The translations under genes and the position numbers were made by a program. The notes beneath the pieces were generated by a model. That model did no database searches, was not told the DNA's origin, and saw only the letters and a list, made by a program, of their open reading frames with translations. From Bacteroidales bacterium (lineage in GTDB: Bacteria > Bacteroidota > Bacteroidia > Bacteroidales > F082): 64,000 nt of DNA. Location of the stretch: NCBI GenBank assembly GCA_017651645.1, contig JAGCCO010000042.1, positions 1 through 64,000 of the forward strand, given 5' to 3'. Shown here piece by piece: positions 24,220 to 34,619 of the stretch (the first letter of the stretch is position 1; every line of letters begins with the position of its first letter).

Positions 24220-26073
24220 ATGAAAACGAAGAACAACAACCTGTCATCCAGACGATTACTCATCATTGGCATTTTTGTTGCCGTGGGAGCGCTGTATCTC
24301 ATCAGGTTGTTTTCTCTTCAAGTCATCGACAAACATTACAAGCAGTTGGCCGACAACAACGCCCTGCGGTTCGTGACGCAATATCCGGCCCGAGGCAAGG
24401 TGTACGACCGAAACGGTAACCTCCTGGTTTTCAATGAGGCGGTCTACGACTTGATGGTCATCCCCAAGCAAGCCATGACCAGAGACTCGCTGAATCCCTT
24501 CGACACACTCATGTTCTGTCACCTGCTGGACATCGACAAGGAGTCGTTCATCGAACGTATGAACAAGGCCAAGAAGGAGTCCTACCTGAAACCCTCCGCT
24601 TTCATGACGCAGGTCTCAAAGGAGAACTTCGCGCATATCGCCGAGTTACTATACCGTTATCCTGGTTTCTATTTCCAGACCCGTACCGTCCGCCACTATC
24701 CAATGTCCATTGCGGCCCACACCTTGGGCGACATCGGCGAGATCAGCCAGAATGAATTGGACAAAGACGAGGAAGGTTACTACCGTCAGGGCGACTATGT
24801 CGGGAAATCGGGCATCGAGAAATCGTACGAAAAGGAACTCCGAGGCGTGAAGGGGCTGAAAGTCATGATGGTGGACGTGCACAACCGCGAGATGGGCAGC
24901 TTCATGGACGGTGAACTCGACAAAGACCCCGTTGCAGGAAAAGACCTGTATCTGGGTATGGACGCCGAGCTTCAGGCTTACGGCGAGCAGCTGATGCAAG
25001 GCAAAGTGGGCTCCATCGTAGCTATCGAGCCCGCCACCGGACAGATTCTTGCCTTTGTCTCCAGCCCGACCTACGACCCCAACCTGCTGGTCGGACGTGA
25101 ACGCGGCAAGAATTATCACAACCTCCAGAAAGACCCGATGAAACCTCTGATCAACCGAGCTATCAGCGGTACCTATCCCCCTGGCTCCACCTTCAAGACG
25201 GTCATTGGAATGATTGCCCTACAAAGCGGGTCCATCACCCCTGCCACCGTCTTCCATTGCAGCGGTCCCGGGTCGTTGCCCATCAAATGCACCCACAACC
25301 ACGGTAGCAGCCCTGACTTCGCCAATGCCATCATGAACTCTTGTAACCCCTATTTCTACGAGTCTTTCAAAGCCACCATCAACAACCCGAAATTCGGCAA
25401 CATCAAGAAAGGCTACGAGTATTGGAAGGACATGACCTACAACCTGGGCTTTGGTCGCAAGTTCAAAACCGACATCCCTTACGAAGTCGCCGGAAACATT
25501 CCTTCGCGCGAATACTACGACAGGATGTATAAAGGACAATGGAACTCGGTGACTATCCGCTCCTTAGGTATCGGACAAGGCGAGGTTTTAGTGACCCCCT
25601 TGCAATTGGCCAACATCGCCGCCATGATTGCCAACGAAGGCTTCTACTATCCGCCCCATCTCATCAAGTGTTTCGGCGACACCACGGCCATCCCCGAAGT
25701 GATGACCACCAAGATCGAGCCCGGCATCGAAAGACGACATGTCAGAACCATCAAAGTCGGCATGAGAACGGTGTTCAGCGGACCCGCCGGCACGGCACGC
25801 CGCTACGAGATGCACGACATCCCCCAATGCGGCAAGACCGGCACCGCCCAAAACCCGCATGGCAACTACCATTCCAATTTCATTGCCTTTGCACCCCTCG
25901 ACAACCCCAAGATCGCCCTTGCCGTCATCATCGAAAACGGTGGTTACGGCGCCACTTGGGCGGCACCCATCGCCAGCCTGATGATTGAGAAATACATCCG
26001 AGGCTATACCACGCGCGAGGAACTTGAAAAACGTATGATGGAAGGCAGAATCTCATATAAGAACGAACGATGA
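24220..26073 (+). CDS. mrdA: Penicillin-binding protein 2 (elongasome transpeptidase)
   Basis: This is a 617-residue protein with an N-terminal membrane helix (12-34), a pedestal domain opening YPARGKVYDRNGNLL and a transpeptidase domain. The active-site motifs are STFK (Ser323, Lys326), SCN (374-376) and KTG (539-541). It cross-links peptidoglycan during side-wall growth together with RodA, whose gene overlaps it by ATGA. mreB, mreC and mreD, often placed just upstream in this phylum, are not here. It is the target of beta-lactams such as mecillinam. Confidence 0.95.
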   Translation: MKTKNNNLSSRRLLIIGIFVAVGALYLIRLFSLQVIDKHYKQLADNNALRFVTQYPARGKVYDRNGNLLVFNEAVYDLMVIPKQAMTRDSLNPFDTLMFCHLLDIDKESFIERMNKAKKESYLKPSAFMTQVSKENFAHIAELLYRYPGFYFQTRTVRHYPMSIAAHTLGDIGEISQNELDKDEEGYYRQGDYVGKSGIEKSYEKELRGVKGLKVMMVDVHNREMGSFMDGELDKDPVAGKDLYLGMDAELQAYGEQLMQGKVGSIVAIEPATGQILAFVSSPTYDPNLLVGRERGKNYHNLQKDPMKPLINRAISGTYPPGSTFKTVIGMIALQSGSITPATVFHCSGPGSLPIKCTHNHGSSPDFANAIMNSCNPYFYESFKATINNPKFGNIKKGYEYWKDMTYNLGFGRKFKTDIPYEVAGNIPSREYYDRMYKGQWNSVTIRSLGIGQGEVLVTPLQLANIAAMIANEGFYYPPHLIKCFGDTTAIPEVMTTKIEPGIERRHVRTIKVGMRTVFSGPAGTARRYEMHDIPQCGKTGTAQNPHGNYHSNFIAFAPLDNPKIALAVIIENGGYGATWAAPIASLMIEKYIRGYTTREELEKRMMEGRISYKNER

Positions 26074-27338
26074 ACGAAAGAAACAGTATCATAGGGAAAA
26101 TCGACTGGGTGACTGTGCTCATCTATCTGGCGCTGGTGATGATTGGCTGGTTCAGCATCTTCTCCGCCCGATACAACGAGGCGCATCCCAGCATCTTCGA
26201 CATGTCGCAAGTGTATGGAAAACAGTTGGTTTGGATTGGCGTCTCCCTCTTGATAGGCTTTGTCGTCCTGCTTATCGATGCCAAGTTCTTCAATGCCTTT
26301 TCGCTTTGGATTTACATTGCGGTATTGTTTTCCTTATTCGCTGTCTTGGTGTACGGCAAGGCCACCAAAGGCGCCACCTCGTGGATTGAGTTCGGACCGG
26401 TAAAGTTCCAGCCTTCCGAGTTTGCCAAGATGGCCACCGCCTTGGCTGTGGCAGGCTATCTCGGCCGGTTGGACGTGGACCTGCAAAAGCGTAAGGACCA
26501 AATCGTTGCCATTGCGCTTGTCCTTATCCCGATGGCACTTGTGCTGCTTCAAAACGACACGGGGTCGGCCATCGTTTTTGTCTCTTTCATCTTTGTCTTC
26601 TATCGTGAGGGATTGCCAGGCACAGGTTGGGTGATGTTGGCTGGCGTGGCTGCCATTATTTTGTTCGTTTTCACGCTGATATGGTCACAAAAGATCATGT
26701 ACATCATCCTAGGTAGCCTTTTCGTCCTCACTTTGACCTATTACCTGCTGAACAAGAAAAAGAACCTCTTGACGATGCTGGCGGTCTTTGCCTTCATGTT
26801 CGCCTTTGTGTTCTCGGTGGACTATGCCTTCAACAAGGTACTTCAGGAACACCAACGGAACCGTATCTTGGTGCTGCTGGGCCAACTTGACGACCCGAAA
26901 GGCGTAGGCTACAACGTGCACCAGTCGAAAATCGCCATCGGCTCGGGTGGACTGACCGGCAAAGGCTTCCTTCAAGGCACACAGACCAAATATGATTTCG
27001 TGCCGGAGCAACACACCGACTTCATTTTCTGCACCGTAGGCGAAGAAGGAGGCTTCCTTGGAACCGCTCTAGTCGTACTCCTGTATGTGGCCTTGTTGGT
27101 GAAAATCATATTCATGGCCGAGCGACAACGATCTACCTTCAGCCGTGTGTATGGCTATGGCATCGCGGGCATACTCTTCGTCCACGTGGCCATCAATATC
27201 GGCATGACCATAGGGTTGGTGCCCGTCATTGGCATCCCCCTGCCCTTCTTGAGCTACGGTGGATCCAGCATGCTGGCCTTCACCATCATGTTGGCCATTT
27301 TCGTGAAACAGGATGCCAATCGGTTGAATATCCTATGA
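26070..27338 (+). CDS. rodA: Rod shape-determining glycosyltransferase RodA
   Basis: This is a 422-residue SEDS-family polytopic membrane protein that polymerises lipid II with PBP2. The family features [38 protein letters not shown], the essential-Asp region [19 protein letters not shown] and the C-terminal [15 protein letters not shown] are all present. Its start overlaps the mrdA stop and its tail overlaps the ade stop by six bases on the other strand. Confidence 0.95.
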   Translation: MNERNSIIGKIDWVTVLIYLALVMIGWFSIFSARYNEAHPSIFDMSQVYGKQLVWIGVSLLIGFVVLLIDAKFFNAFSLWIYIAVLFSLFAVLVYGKATKGATSWIEFGPVKFQPSEFAKMATALAVAGYLGRLDVDLQKRKDQIVAIALVLIPMALVLLQNDTGSAIVFVSFIFVFYREGLPGTGWVMLAGVAAIILFVFTLIWSQKIMYIILGSLFVLTLTYYLLNKKKNLLTMLAVFAFMFAFVFSVDYAFNKVLQEHQRNRILVLLGQLDDPKGVGYNVHQSKIAIGSGGLTGKGFLQGTQTKYDFVPEQHTDFIFCTVGEEGGFLGTALVVLLYVALLVKIIFMAERQRSTFSRVYGYGIAGILFVHVAINIGMTIGLVPVIGIPLPFLSYGGSSMLAFTIMLAIFVKQDANRLNIL

Positions 27339-28970
27339 TTCCTTGTAAAGGGACGTGAAACCGAATTTCGTGATATCAAACAATCCCAGGTCGCTGATTT
27401 TCAATTCAGGAATGACCAATAAAGCCATAAACGCCAAGGTCATGAAAGGTGCATAGAGTGTTGAACCCAAGCGTTTTGCAAGCGCATCAACATTTTCGTA
27501 GGCAGCGGCCACCAAGTAACCGTCTTCGTTGCTCATCAGTCCAGCCACGGGCAAGGGCACAGCGACCATCTCCGTACCACAATAGGCTGTCACGCCACCA
27601 CCATGTTCGATAAGCAAGTTGACAGCATGGAGGATATCGCTATCGGTGACACCCACCGCCACGATATTGTGGCTGTCGTGCGCCACACTTGACGCCAAGG
27701 CACCGCGTTTCAAGCCAAAGTTTTTGATGAAACAAACCGCAGGCTTGGCCGGTTGATACCGGTTGACGACGACCATCTTCAAGATGTCGCGTTCCACATC
27801 ACTGACGAGTCCCCCTTTCTCCACCTTTGGATTAGTTGTAAAACTCTTGGTAATCAATTGTCCATCAAGGCATTCTATCACCTTTATCTGCTTTCCTTCG
27901 TCGGGAACGAAAAGCTCTTCTGCCTTGATGTAATGGGCATTGAATTTGTTCGGGGTTTCAGTCTCTTTATAATTGATGTTCGACACCCCGTTTTCAGCCA
28001 CCAGCACACCTTTAATATACGTCTGTTTGGCGACAGGATTGTGCAGGTCATCGACCACGATGAAGTCGGCATCGTCGCCCTTTTGAAGCATCCCTACATT
28101 GAGCTTGTAATGCTTCACTGCATTGAGCGAGGCGGCTTTCAGCACATCCATCACATTGTAACCCAATGCAATGGACCTACGGACCAAGTCATCGATGTGG
28201 CCTTTCACCAACTCGTTGGGGTGCTTGTCATCGGAGCAGAACATCAACTTGTCGGGATGCGTAGCCATTAGCGGAATCAGAGCTTCGAAATTCTTGGCCG
28301 CACTGCCTTCGCGAACAAGGATCTTCATGCCAAGACTGATCTTTTCCAAAGCTCCCGCCTGACGGAAACATTCATGGTCGGTGGTGATACCTGCAGCCAC
28401 ATACTTCTGCAAATCGGTGCCCGTCACAGCAGGGGCATGTCCGTCAATGGGTTTGCCATACCGTTTTGCCGAGGCAATCTTCTCCATGACTTCGCGGTCT
28501 TCGAAGATGACGCCCGGATAGTTCATCATTTCTGAAAGATAATAGATGTCATCAGAAGCCATCAACTCCTCTATGTCCTTGGCATTGAGGCAGCTGCCTG
28601 TCGTCTCAAAAGCGGTTGCAGGCACACAGCTGGGGGCACCAAAGAAAAACTTGAATGGCACCTTCTTGCCATTGTCAATCATATATTGAACGCCTTCCTT
28701 ACCCAGCACATTGGCGATTTCGTGCGGGTCGCTGACGGTGGCTACCGTGCCATGGCAAGTGGCCAGACGGGCAAACTCCGAGGGAATCAACATGGAGCTC
28801 TCAATATGCACATGCGCATCGACAAAGCCCGGCATGATGTACTGGGTGTTGCCGACAGGTTGTTCCTCAATCTTGCTAATCTTGCCGTCTTCAACAACCA
28901 CCACACCTGAAAAAATTCTTGAGTTGACAAGGTCGACAATCTGACCTCCTATAGTGAATGAATTATTCAT
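27333..28970 (-). CDS. ade: Adenine deaminase
   Basis: This is a 545-residue amidohydrolase-fold enzyme converting adenine to hypoxanthine and ammonia in purine salvage. Metal-binding motifs are visible: [15 protein letters not shown] near the N-terminus, [16 protein letters not shown], and the C-terminal [16 protein letters not shown] typical of Ade. Its length is normal for the family. It is the third gene of a reverse operon after a MATE transporter and a small unknown gene (14-base gap), so purine-linked efflux is conceivable but unproven. Confidence 0.93.
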   Translation of the reverse strand: MNNSFTIGGQIVDLVNSRIFSGVVVVEDGKISKIEEQPVGNTQYIMPGFVDAHVHIESSMLIPSEFARLATCHGTVATVSDPHEIANVLGKEGVQYMIDNGKKVPFKFFFGAPSCVPATAFETTGSCLNAKDIEELMASDDIYYLSEMMNYPGVIFEDREVMEKIASAKRYGKPIDGHAPAVTGTDLQKYVAAGITTDHECFRQAGALEKISLGMKILVREGSAAKNFEALIPLMATHPDKLMFCSDDKHPNELVKGHIDDLVRRSIALGYNVMDVLKAASLNAVKHYKLNVGMLQKGDDADFIVVDDLHNPVAKQTYIKGVLVAENGVSNINYKETETPNKFNAHYIKAEELFVPDEGKQIKVIECLDGQLITKSFTTNPKVEKGGLVSDVERDILKMVVVNRYQPAKPAVCFIKNFGLKRGALASSVAHDSHNIVAVGVTDSDILHAVNLLIEHGGGVTAYCGTEMVAVPLPVAGLMSNEDGYLVAAAYENVDALAKRLGSTLYAPFMTLAFMALLVIPELKISDLGLFDITKFGFTSLYKES

Positions 28971-28984
28971 GATATTGTTTTAAG

Positions 28985-29293
28985 CTATTTTTTGTTGTCC
29001 CAAAAATAAAAGAAACTCACCACGCGACAGAACAGCTCACGATACCAAACCTGTTCCAATTCCAAGTCGACATCTTTGGTACGGCTGCGAAAGACATGGA
29101 TCCTATAGAAAAAATTGTGTGCCCGCCATTCACGTACTTGTGACTCTATATCACGCTGGTTGACAGCCATTTCGGAAGGTACGGACTCAATCAGTTCCTG
29201 CAGATATTCACGCATGGCCTGTCTGCTCCTCACTTGACAGGAGTCGAGGATGTGGGTGTTGGTCTTAGATACTATGGCGTTGGCAGTCTCCAT
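28985..29293 (-). CDS. Small protein of unknown function
   Basis: This is a 102-residue predicted soluble protein, basic and aromatic-rich at the C-terminus (FYRIHVFRSRTKDVDLELEQVWYRELFCRVVSFFYFW). It sits between the MATE gene (23-base gap) and ade (14-base gap) on the same strand, so it is almost surely a real operon member. No domain is recognised. Confidence 0.6.
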   Translation of the reverse strand: METANAIVSKTNTHILDSCQVRSRQAMREYLQELIESVPSEMAVNQRDIESQVREWRAHNFFYRIHVFRSRTKDVDLELEQVWYRELFCRVVSFFYFWDNKK

Positions 29294-29316
29294 ATCAGGT
29301 TGTGGTAGTTCGGCTC

Positions 29317-30702
29317 TTATGCAGGCTCAGGTTCCTTGGTTATTGGTTTGAAAACATGTCTTTGTGTCAGCATGAGCAGGAAGGCGAGCAAAGCACCCAA
29401 CGCGTCGGAAATCGTCAGCGAAGCCCACACGCCTGTCAAGCCGTTGCCGCCCATATTAATAAACAAGGTCGGGATGAGATAGATCATGGGGATGAGGAAC
29501 AGCACCTGACGCGAGAGGCTGGTGACGATGGCGATCCAAGGCTTGTCGATACTCTGGAAGAAGTTGGAGTTGGTGATGGTGAAGCCCACCAAGGGGAACA
29601 TCACCAACATGAAGCGCATGGCTGGGATACCAATCTGTATCAACTCCTCCTCTTTGGTAAAGATGCGCAGCATGGCATGAGGCAACGTCAACGCCAGCAA
29701 GGCGCCAACGGCACCTATCAACACATTGATTTTCATCGTCAGGGTGTAGACTTCCTTCAACCGCAAAGGATGCCCCGCACCGTAGTTGTAGCCTGCAATG
29801 GGTTGCATGCCTTGACACAGACCCAAGATGAGCATCACACTAAGGCTGCCGAAGGTGTTGGCCAAGCCGTAAGCACCCACAGCCAAGTCGCCACCGTAAC
29901 GGATGAGTTGGTTGTTGAGCAAGGCCACCACTGCCGAGGCCGCGAGATTCATCGAGAAGGGGCTTATGCCGATGAGCAGGATATTGCGGAAGATGTAAAA
30001 CTTGGGTTTCCAAGCATGGCGGCGGAAGCGGATAAACGAACTCTTTTGCAGGAAATGCCACACCGCGAGGATGCCCGTACAGGTCATGGAAATGGTGCTG
30101 GCCCAGGCTGCACCGGCGATGCCCCAATCCAAGACAATGATGAACAACGCGTCCAAAAAGATGTTGAGAATGGCACCGCCTGCCATGATCCACATCGACT
30201 TCTGTGGATAGCCAGTGGCTCGCATCAAGCCGGTAAGGTTGAACGACAGTGTGGTCATAAACATACCCGGAAGTATAATGTCCATATACTCACGGGCGTA
30301 GGCGATGGTATCAGCCGAAGCACCGAAGGCCGTCAGGATGCGGTCCATGAAGAGGTAGCCGCCCGTGACGAAGAGGAAACCGAAGAAGAAGGTAAGCAGC
30401 AAGCTGTTGCCCAAGATATCCTCAGCCCATTTGTAGTCCTTCTTGCCGAGGATGATGGACATACGTGCCGCCGAGCCTGCACCCACCAACGAGCCGAAAG
30501 CATGGATGATGTTCATGATGGGCATGGTGATGGCCAAACCCGCGATGGCTAAAGCACCCACATACTGTCCCAAAAAAACACGGTCTACTATATTATAAAT
30601 GGACGCGATGATGTGGCTGACGATGCTGGGCAACGCATACATCCACAACAGGCGGCTGATTTTCAACGTCTCTAACTCTTTTGTCCTGTCAATACGTTCC
30701 AT
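29317..30702 (-). CDS. MATE-family efflux transporter
   Basis: This is a 461-residue protein with about 12 membrane helices. I start at ATG 30702 (MERIDRTKELETLKISRLLWMYALPSIVSHI), because the longer frame runs back through the promoter and would add non-membrane sequence. Family motifs are YNIVDRVFLGQYVG, GLAITMPIMNIIHAFG and GLCQGMQPIAGYNYGA. These proteins export drugs or metabolites using Na+ or H+ gradients; the substrate is not predictable. TACTTTTG upstream (30768-30775) is the likely promoter for this and the next two genes. Confidence 0.9.
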   Translation of the reverse strand: MERIDRTKELETLKISRLLWMYALPSIVSHIIASIYNIVDRVFLGQYVGALAIAGLAITMPIMNIIHAFGSLVGAGSAARMSIILGKKDYKWAEDILGNSLLLTFFFGFLFVTGGYLFMDRILTAFGASADTIAYAREYMDIILPGMFMTTLSFNLTGLMRATGYPQKSMWIMAGGAILNIFLDALFIIVLDWGIAGAAWASTISMTCTGILAVWHFLQKSSFIRFRRHAWKPKFYIFRNILLIGISPFSMNLAASAVVALLNNQLIRYGGDLAVGAYGLANTFGSLSVMLILGLCQGMQPIAGYNYGAGHPLRLKEVYTLTMKINVLIGAVGALLALTLPHAMLRIFTKEEELIQIGIPAMRFMLVMFPLVGFTITNSNFFQSIDKPWIAIVTSLSRQVLFLIPMIYLIPTLFINMGGNGLTGVWASLTISDALGALLAFLLMLTQRHVFKPITKEPEPA

Positions 30703-30767
30703 AGTTTCTGAGTTAATCGAAGGAAGCCCTCCAAGCTCAATAACCAAAATTTCTGTTTTTGAGCGTG

Positions 30768-30775
30768 CAAAAGTA
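30768..30775 (-). promoter_or_regulatory. -7 element of the MATE operon
   Basis: The complement reads TACTTTTG, 65 bases ahead of the ATG at 30702. Confidence 0.6.
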
Positions 30776-30809
30776 GCAAAAAACCACGTCCCAAATCCAA
30801 ACAATTCCG

Positions 30810-30817
30810 TATTTTTG
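30810..30817 (+). promoter_or_regulatory. -7 element of the O-acetylation operon
   Basis: TATTTTTG, a full TAnnTTTG match, lies 50 bases ahead of the first gene at 30868. It forms a divergent pair with the MATE promoter. Confidence 0.6.
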
Positions 30818-30867
30818 CCGATTGTTTCCCAAATGAAACCCAAGATAGGGTAATAATACATAAAAGA

Positions 30868-31839
30868 ATGAAATACAGGGCGTTAACGATAGTATTCTCT
30901 ATGCTTTTCTGTCTGACGACGAACCATTGTTGCGTTTCGTCAGGCTCTAACGCCATTACTAAAGAGCTGAAAACGATAGAGAAAAAAGAGATCCCCCTTC
31001 CCTTCCACCCCGACTTGGTCAATGTTGTTGAGATTTACGAAAATGAAGCTTTGCCGGAATTGTTCCTCAACCATGAAGCCTTCATCGAGGCAGCGTTAAG
31101 GAGCCGAGGCATCCCTTTGGAGCTGAAATACCTTCCCCTCGCATTATCCGGAATGCGGCTCGACTATCAACGTGACGACAGGTGTGGCGTTTGGGCTTTG
31201 CCCACCTTGACAGGACTGCATTACGGCCTGACCATCGACGGACACCGCGACGAGCGTTTTTCCGTTGAAGCTTCCACCAAGGCAGCGCTGGACTATCTCG
31301 CCGACCTCCACGAAAAATACAATGACTGGTGGCAGTCCATCCTGGCTTATGCAAGCAGCCCCAACGCCTTGCAACATGCCATTTCGAAAAGCGAAACCGA
31401 CCTGGAGCTGTGGGACTTCTATGAGCAAAAGCTGATTCCAAATGCCGAAATCATCCGCGACTTCATCGCCTGTAACTGTGTGTATCATGACCATCAGGTT
31501 GAAAACACGAATCAGGTTCCGGCCATGGAGACGAAGCTATATGACGAGCCCGTCGTTGAGGAGCCAATAGTCGTTGAGGAGCCGATAGTCGTTGAAGAGC
31601 CAATAAAAGAAGAACCCAAAATAACAGAGGAACAACAACAGACGGTGAAAGAAGAGCCCAAGCCCGATGAAGAGGAGCCCAAAAAGAATGAAAAGGTAAC
31701 CACATATAAGGTGAAAAAGGGGGATACGCTGACTCGTATCGCCAAAAAGCATAGCGTCACCATATCAGATATAGTTGAATGGAACCACCTGGAAAGCGAT
31801 CTTATCCGGGAGGGTCAAGAATTGATTATTAAGAAATGA
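30868..31839 (+). CDS. Degenerate MltD-like lytic transglycosylase with LysM domain (probable pseudoenzyme)
   Basis: This is a 323-residue protein with a hydrophobic signal at 1-22. Residues 60-200 align with the SLT domain of MltD: IPLELKYLPLALSG matches the segment that normally reads PxVES, GVWALPTLTGLHYGL matches GIWQxxPxTGxxYGL, and SILAYASSPNA matches AAYNSG. At these places the catalytic Glu is Leu93, the conserved Gln is Ala110 and the conserved Asn is Ala162, so lytic activity is very unlikely. Residues 225-270 are a Glu/Pro-rich linker (EEPIVVEEPIVVEEP), and 279-323 are one LysM domain (YKVKKGDTLTRIAKKHSVTISDIVEWN) for binding glycan. It is the first gene of a tight operon with two SGNH proteins and an MBOAT enzyme, so it may be a wall-binding guide for an acetyl transfer machine (inference). 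Confidence 0.82.
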   Translation: MKYRALTIVFSMLFCLTTNHCCVSSGSNAITKELKTIEKKEIPLPFHPDLVNVVEIYENEALPELFLNHEAFIEAALRSRGIPLELKYLPLALSGMRLDYQRDDRCGVWALPTLTGLHYGLTIDGHRDERFSVEASTKAALDYLADLHEKYNDWWQSILAYASSPNALQHAISKSETDLELWDFYEQKLIPNAEIIRDFIACNCVYHDHQVENTNQVPAMETKLYDEPVVEEPIVVEEPIVVEEPIKEEPKITEEQQQTVKEEPKPDEEEPKKNEKVTTYKVKKGDTLTRIAKKHSVTISDIVEWNHLESDLIREGQELIIKK

Positions 31840-33362
31840 AACCCATACGCATACTCATATTCATCGTTTCCATCATCGCCTTGTTCGGCGTTATATGGTT
31901 CTTTTTCCCTGACGAAGGCCTTCAGGTAGGTAGCCTTAACCTCTGCTTCCCTTCGTATGCAGAAGCCAAGAGCGCTGACAAAAACAACAAGGTTGTTGAC
32001 GTGGATGATGTCATCGACAAGGTAAACAAAAGCTATGCGATGAATTATTCCGAGTCTTTGCTCGATAGCCTTCGTTTTTTCCGCAGCTACCTCAAAGAGA
32101 ACCCCAACCGCATCTATCTGCCCAACGATGATTACCAGTATTTTGACTCGCTCTTCAACCTGTTCGAACAAGCCAAAGGCGAAGGGAAGACCTACCGCGT
32201 GATGCACTATGGGGATTCACAGATCGAGATGGACCGCATCTCTTCGGTACTAAGACAAAAACTCCAGGAGTTCTTCGGAGGTTCGGGACCCAACATGATT
32301 CCCGCCATCCAAGCTGTGCCAACCATCTCCGTTTCCCAGCACAGCTCCAACCTCATCCGTTACACCCTTTACGGTGACGAAAGCACACGCCGTGCCCATC
32401 AAAACCGCTATGGCGTGATGACCCAGTTTGCGCAAGTGTCGGGCGAAGGTTCCATCTCATTCAGCCAAACCAATCACTCGCGCGCTTTCCAGAACTCGAA
32501 GATGATCTCGACCGTGTCGGTGCTCTTGGGGAAAAATAGCAATGGCTTCACGGCTATCCTGAAATGCGACTCCCTCTCTTTGGAGCCCAAGAAACTGTCT
32601 GCCTGTGACAGCGTATCGCTCATCACCTGGAACCTGCCTGTCAACGTGAAACGCGGCACCATCAGTTTCAGAGGCCATGCCGAGATCTATGCCATCCTGC
32701 TCGACGGCGAGCCTGGCGTGGCGATTGACAACGTCGCCTTGCGCGGATGCTCGGGAACTATATTCACCCGCATCGACGAGTCGACCATGCGGCAGTCCTT
32801 TGCCCTCCTCGACACCCGGCTGATCATCCTGCAATTTGGCGGCAACAGGATGCCTGGCATCACTTCTTCCAGCAGCATCTCGTCCTACACCAAAGAGCTG
32901 GAGAAGCAGATCGACTACGTGAAACGCGTCGCACCTCAAGCCACACTGCTCTTCATCGGTCCTGCCGACATGAGCAAGAAATACAATGGAAAGTTGGGTA
33001 CCTGGAAAGGCCTTCCCGAGCTGAACGACTCCCTGCGCTCGATGGCCTTGCGCAACAATGTCGCCTATTGGGACATGTTCCACGTGATGGGCGGCGAAGG
33101 CTCCATGGTGCAGTGGGTGAAACACAAACCCGCCCTCGCCGGTCCCGACCACATCCATTTCACTTTCCACGGCGCACAGGAAATCGGCTCCGACCTGGCC
33201 AAGTCGTTCACCACCTACTACGACTTCTACCAGTTACGTAAACATGTACCGACCGAATCCGTCATCGAATTCATCAACAGCGACAAGACGGAAGACTCGA
33301 TTAGGGAAGCCTACAGGAAGCATCTACCTATCTATCAACCCTACGCCCAATCCAAACGATGA
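31836..33362 (+). CDS. SGNH/GDSL-family acyl-esterase or acyltransferase, membrane-anchored
   Basis: This is a 508-residue protein with an N-terminal membrane helix (6-24) and a periplasmic body. The SGNH catalytic parts are visible: block I HYGDSQ (Ser128), a block III-like LQFGGNRMP and block V GPDHIHFT (Asp438, His441). SGNH proteins paired with MBOAT enzymes move acetyl groups onto alginate, cellulose or peptidoglycan (AlgX/AlgJ, WssF, PatB types). It overlaps the LysM gene before it (ATGA) and the next SGNH gene (ATGA). Direction of catalysis, transfer or removal, cannot be decided from sequence. Confidence 0.82.
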   Translation: MKPIRILIFIVSIIALFGVIWFFFPDEGLQVGSLNLCFPSYAEAKSADKNNKVVDVDDVIDKVNKSYAMNYSESLLDSLRFFRSYLKENPNRIYLPNDDYQYFDSLFNLFEQAKGEGKTYRVMHYGDSQIEMDRISSVLRQKLQEFFGGSGPNMIPAIQAVPTISVSQHSSNLIRYTLYGDESTRRAHQNRYGVMTQFAQVSGEGSISFSQTNHSRAFQNSKMISTVSVLLGKNSNGFTAILKCDSLSLEPKKLSACDSVSLITWNLPVNVKRGTISFRGHAEIYAILLDGEPGVAIDNVALRGCSGTIFTRIDESTMRQSFALLDTRLIILQFGGNRMPGITSSSSISSYTKELEKQIDYVKRVAPQATLLFIGPADMSKKYNGKLGTWKGLPELNDSLRSMALRNNVAYWDMFHVMGGEGSMVQWVKHKPALAGPDHIHFTFHGAQEIGSDLAKSFTTYYDFYQLRKHVPTESVIEFINSDKTEDSIREAYRKHLPIYQPYAQSKR

Positions 33363-34618
33363 AAAGAATCCTTGTCACACTTTTTTGGGCATTAGCGACA
33401 CTGACGTCCTTTGGGCAGATGCAGCCTTTGACGAAGGAGGTCCCGGACTATCCGTTCGCGCATTTTGAACGGAATCGGCTCCTTTATCCGGGTGACAGCC
33501 TGCCTATGGAACGTTTCTTCCAAAAGCTGGATTCCGTGCTCTTTTTGGGTGACGGCAACGTCAACATTATGCACATTGGGGGATCGCACGTGCAGGCAGG
33601 CGTCTTTACCCAACAGTTTCGTGACAATTTGTTAAGCATTGGTATCGATCTGATTGGCGGACAGAATTTCGTTTTCCCGTTTACCGCAGGAAAGACCAAC
33701 AACCCGTCCTATTACATGGTAAATTACACGGGCTCATGGAGTTACTGCCGTAATGCGGTGAAGACCGAAAACGATAAACGGATGGGGCTTGCCGGTGCCG
33801 CCGTCACCACCACCGACTCCCTTGCCTCCATCAGCATCATCACCCGCGAGCGTTATCCTTCCGACATGCCTCCCACTTTTGATTTCGACAAAGTGACGCT
33901 ATTGGGATTCTCCGAGACCGGAAACAGGAAACCTGTAGTCAGCTACGACAGCATCCTCATCCAAGCCGACCCCAACCTACCGTTCTATACCTTTAACTTG
34001 CCTTCGTGCACCGATTCCATTTGCATCCTTCTCGATTCAGTGCCTGGCGAATTCACCATCACCGGCATCTTACTGAAAAGCGAAAAAACGGGCATCAACG
34101 TGCATGGCATTGGTGTCAATGGCGCCAGCGTGCCATCTTATCTGCGTTGCGAGGACTTCGAGCGCGACCTTGCCCTCATCAAGCCCGACCTCATCATCTT
34201 CGGCATCGGCATCAATGATGCGTCAGAGAAAGATTTCGACAAATGGATTTTCAAGCAGAACTACAAGGAACTCATCAATACCATCCAACGGGTCACGCCT
34301 GATTGCGCCATGCTCTTCATGACCAATAACGACAGTTTCAAGCGGATCAAGAAAAACAAATACCAAGTCAACGAAAACGGCCTGGTGGCCCGGCAGGCGT
34401 TCATGGAGATGGCCAAGAATTATAATGCTGCTGTGTGGGACCAATTCGATGTGATGGGCGGACTGAATTCGATGAAGGAATGGGAAGACGCCGGCTTGGC
34501 CAAGAAAGACAAGGTGCATTTCACCAACGAGGGTTATAGGCTGTTAGGCGATTTGCTTTACAACGCCTTGATTGATAGATATATAGAACACATTAAATCC
34601 ACTGCAAAACGACCGTGA
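33359..34618 (+). CDS. Second SGNH/GDSL-family protein, secreted
   Basis: This is a 419-residue protein with a Sec signal at 1-20 (ending TSFGQ). The catalytic blocks are MHIGGSHVQ (Ser76, with the usual GDS changed to GGS), FGIGINDA (block III GxND) and KDKVHFT (Asp384, His387). It is related in outline to the protein before it but better conserved in block III, while the first has the better block I, so the two may be a matched pair acting in sequence. It starts four bases inside the previous gene, and the MBOAT gene starts one base after its stop. Confidence 0.82.
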   Translation: MKRILVTLFWALATLTSFGQMQPLTKEVPDYPFAHFERNRLLYPGDSLPMERFFQKLDSVLFLGDGNVNIMHIGGSHVQAGVFTQQFRDNLLSIGIDLIGGQNFVFPFTAGKTNNPSYYMVNYTGSWSYCRNAVKTENDKRMGLAGAAVTTTDSLASISIITRERYPSDMPPTFDFDKVTLLGFSETGNRKPVVSYDSILIQADPNLPFYTFNLPSCTDSICILLDSVPGEFTITGILLKSEKTGINVHGIGVNGASVPSYLRCEDFERDLALIKPDLIIFGIGINDASEKDFDKWIFKQNYKELINTIQRVTPDCAMLFMTNNDSFKRIKKNKYQVNENGLVARQAFMEMAKNYNAAVWDQFDVMGGLNSMKEWEDAGLAKKDKVHFTNEGYRLLGDLLYNALIDRYIEHIKSTAKRP

Positions 34619-34619
34619 C

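Noticed and set aside
29302..30552. Plus-strand open frame (416 codons) opposite the MATE gene
   Set aside because: Rich in His, Gln and Glu with no domain; antisense of a membrane protein.
30703..30861. Longer start for the MATE transporter
   Set aside because: The added sequence covers the divergent promoter region and is not membrane-like; the ATG at 30702 gives the standard N-terminus.
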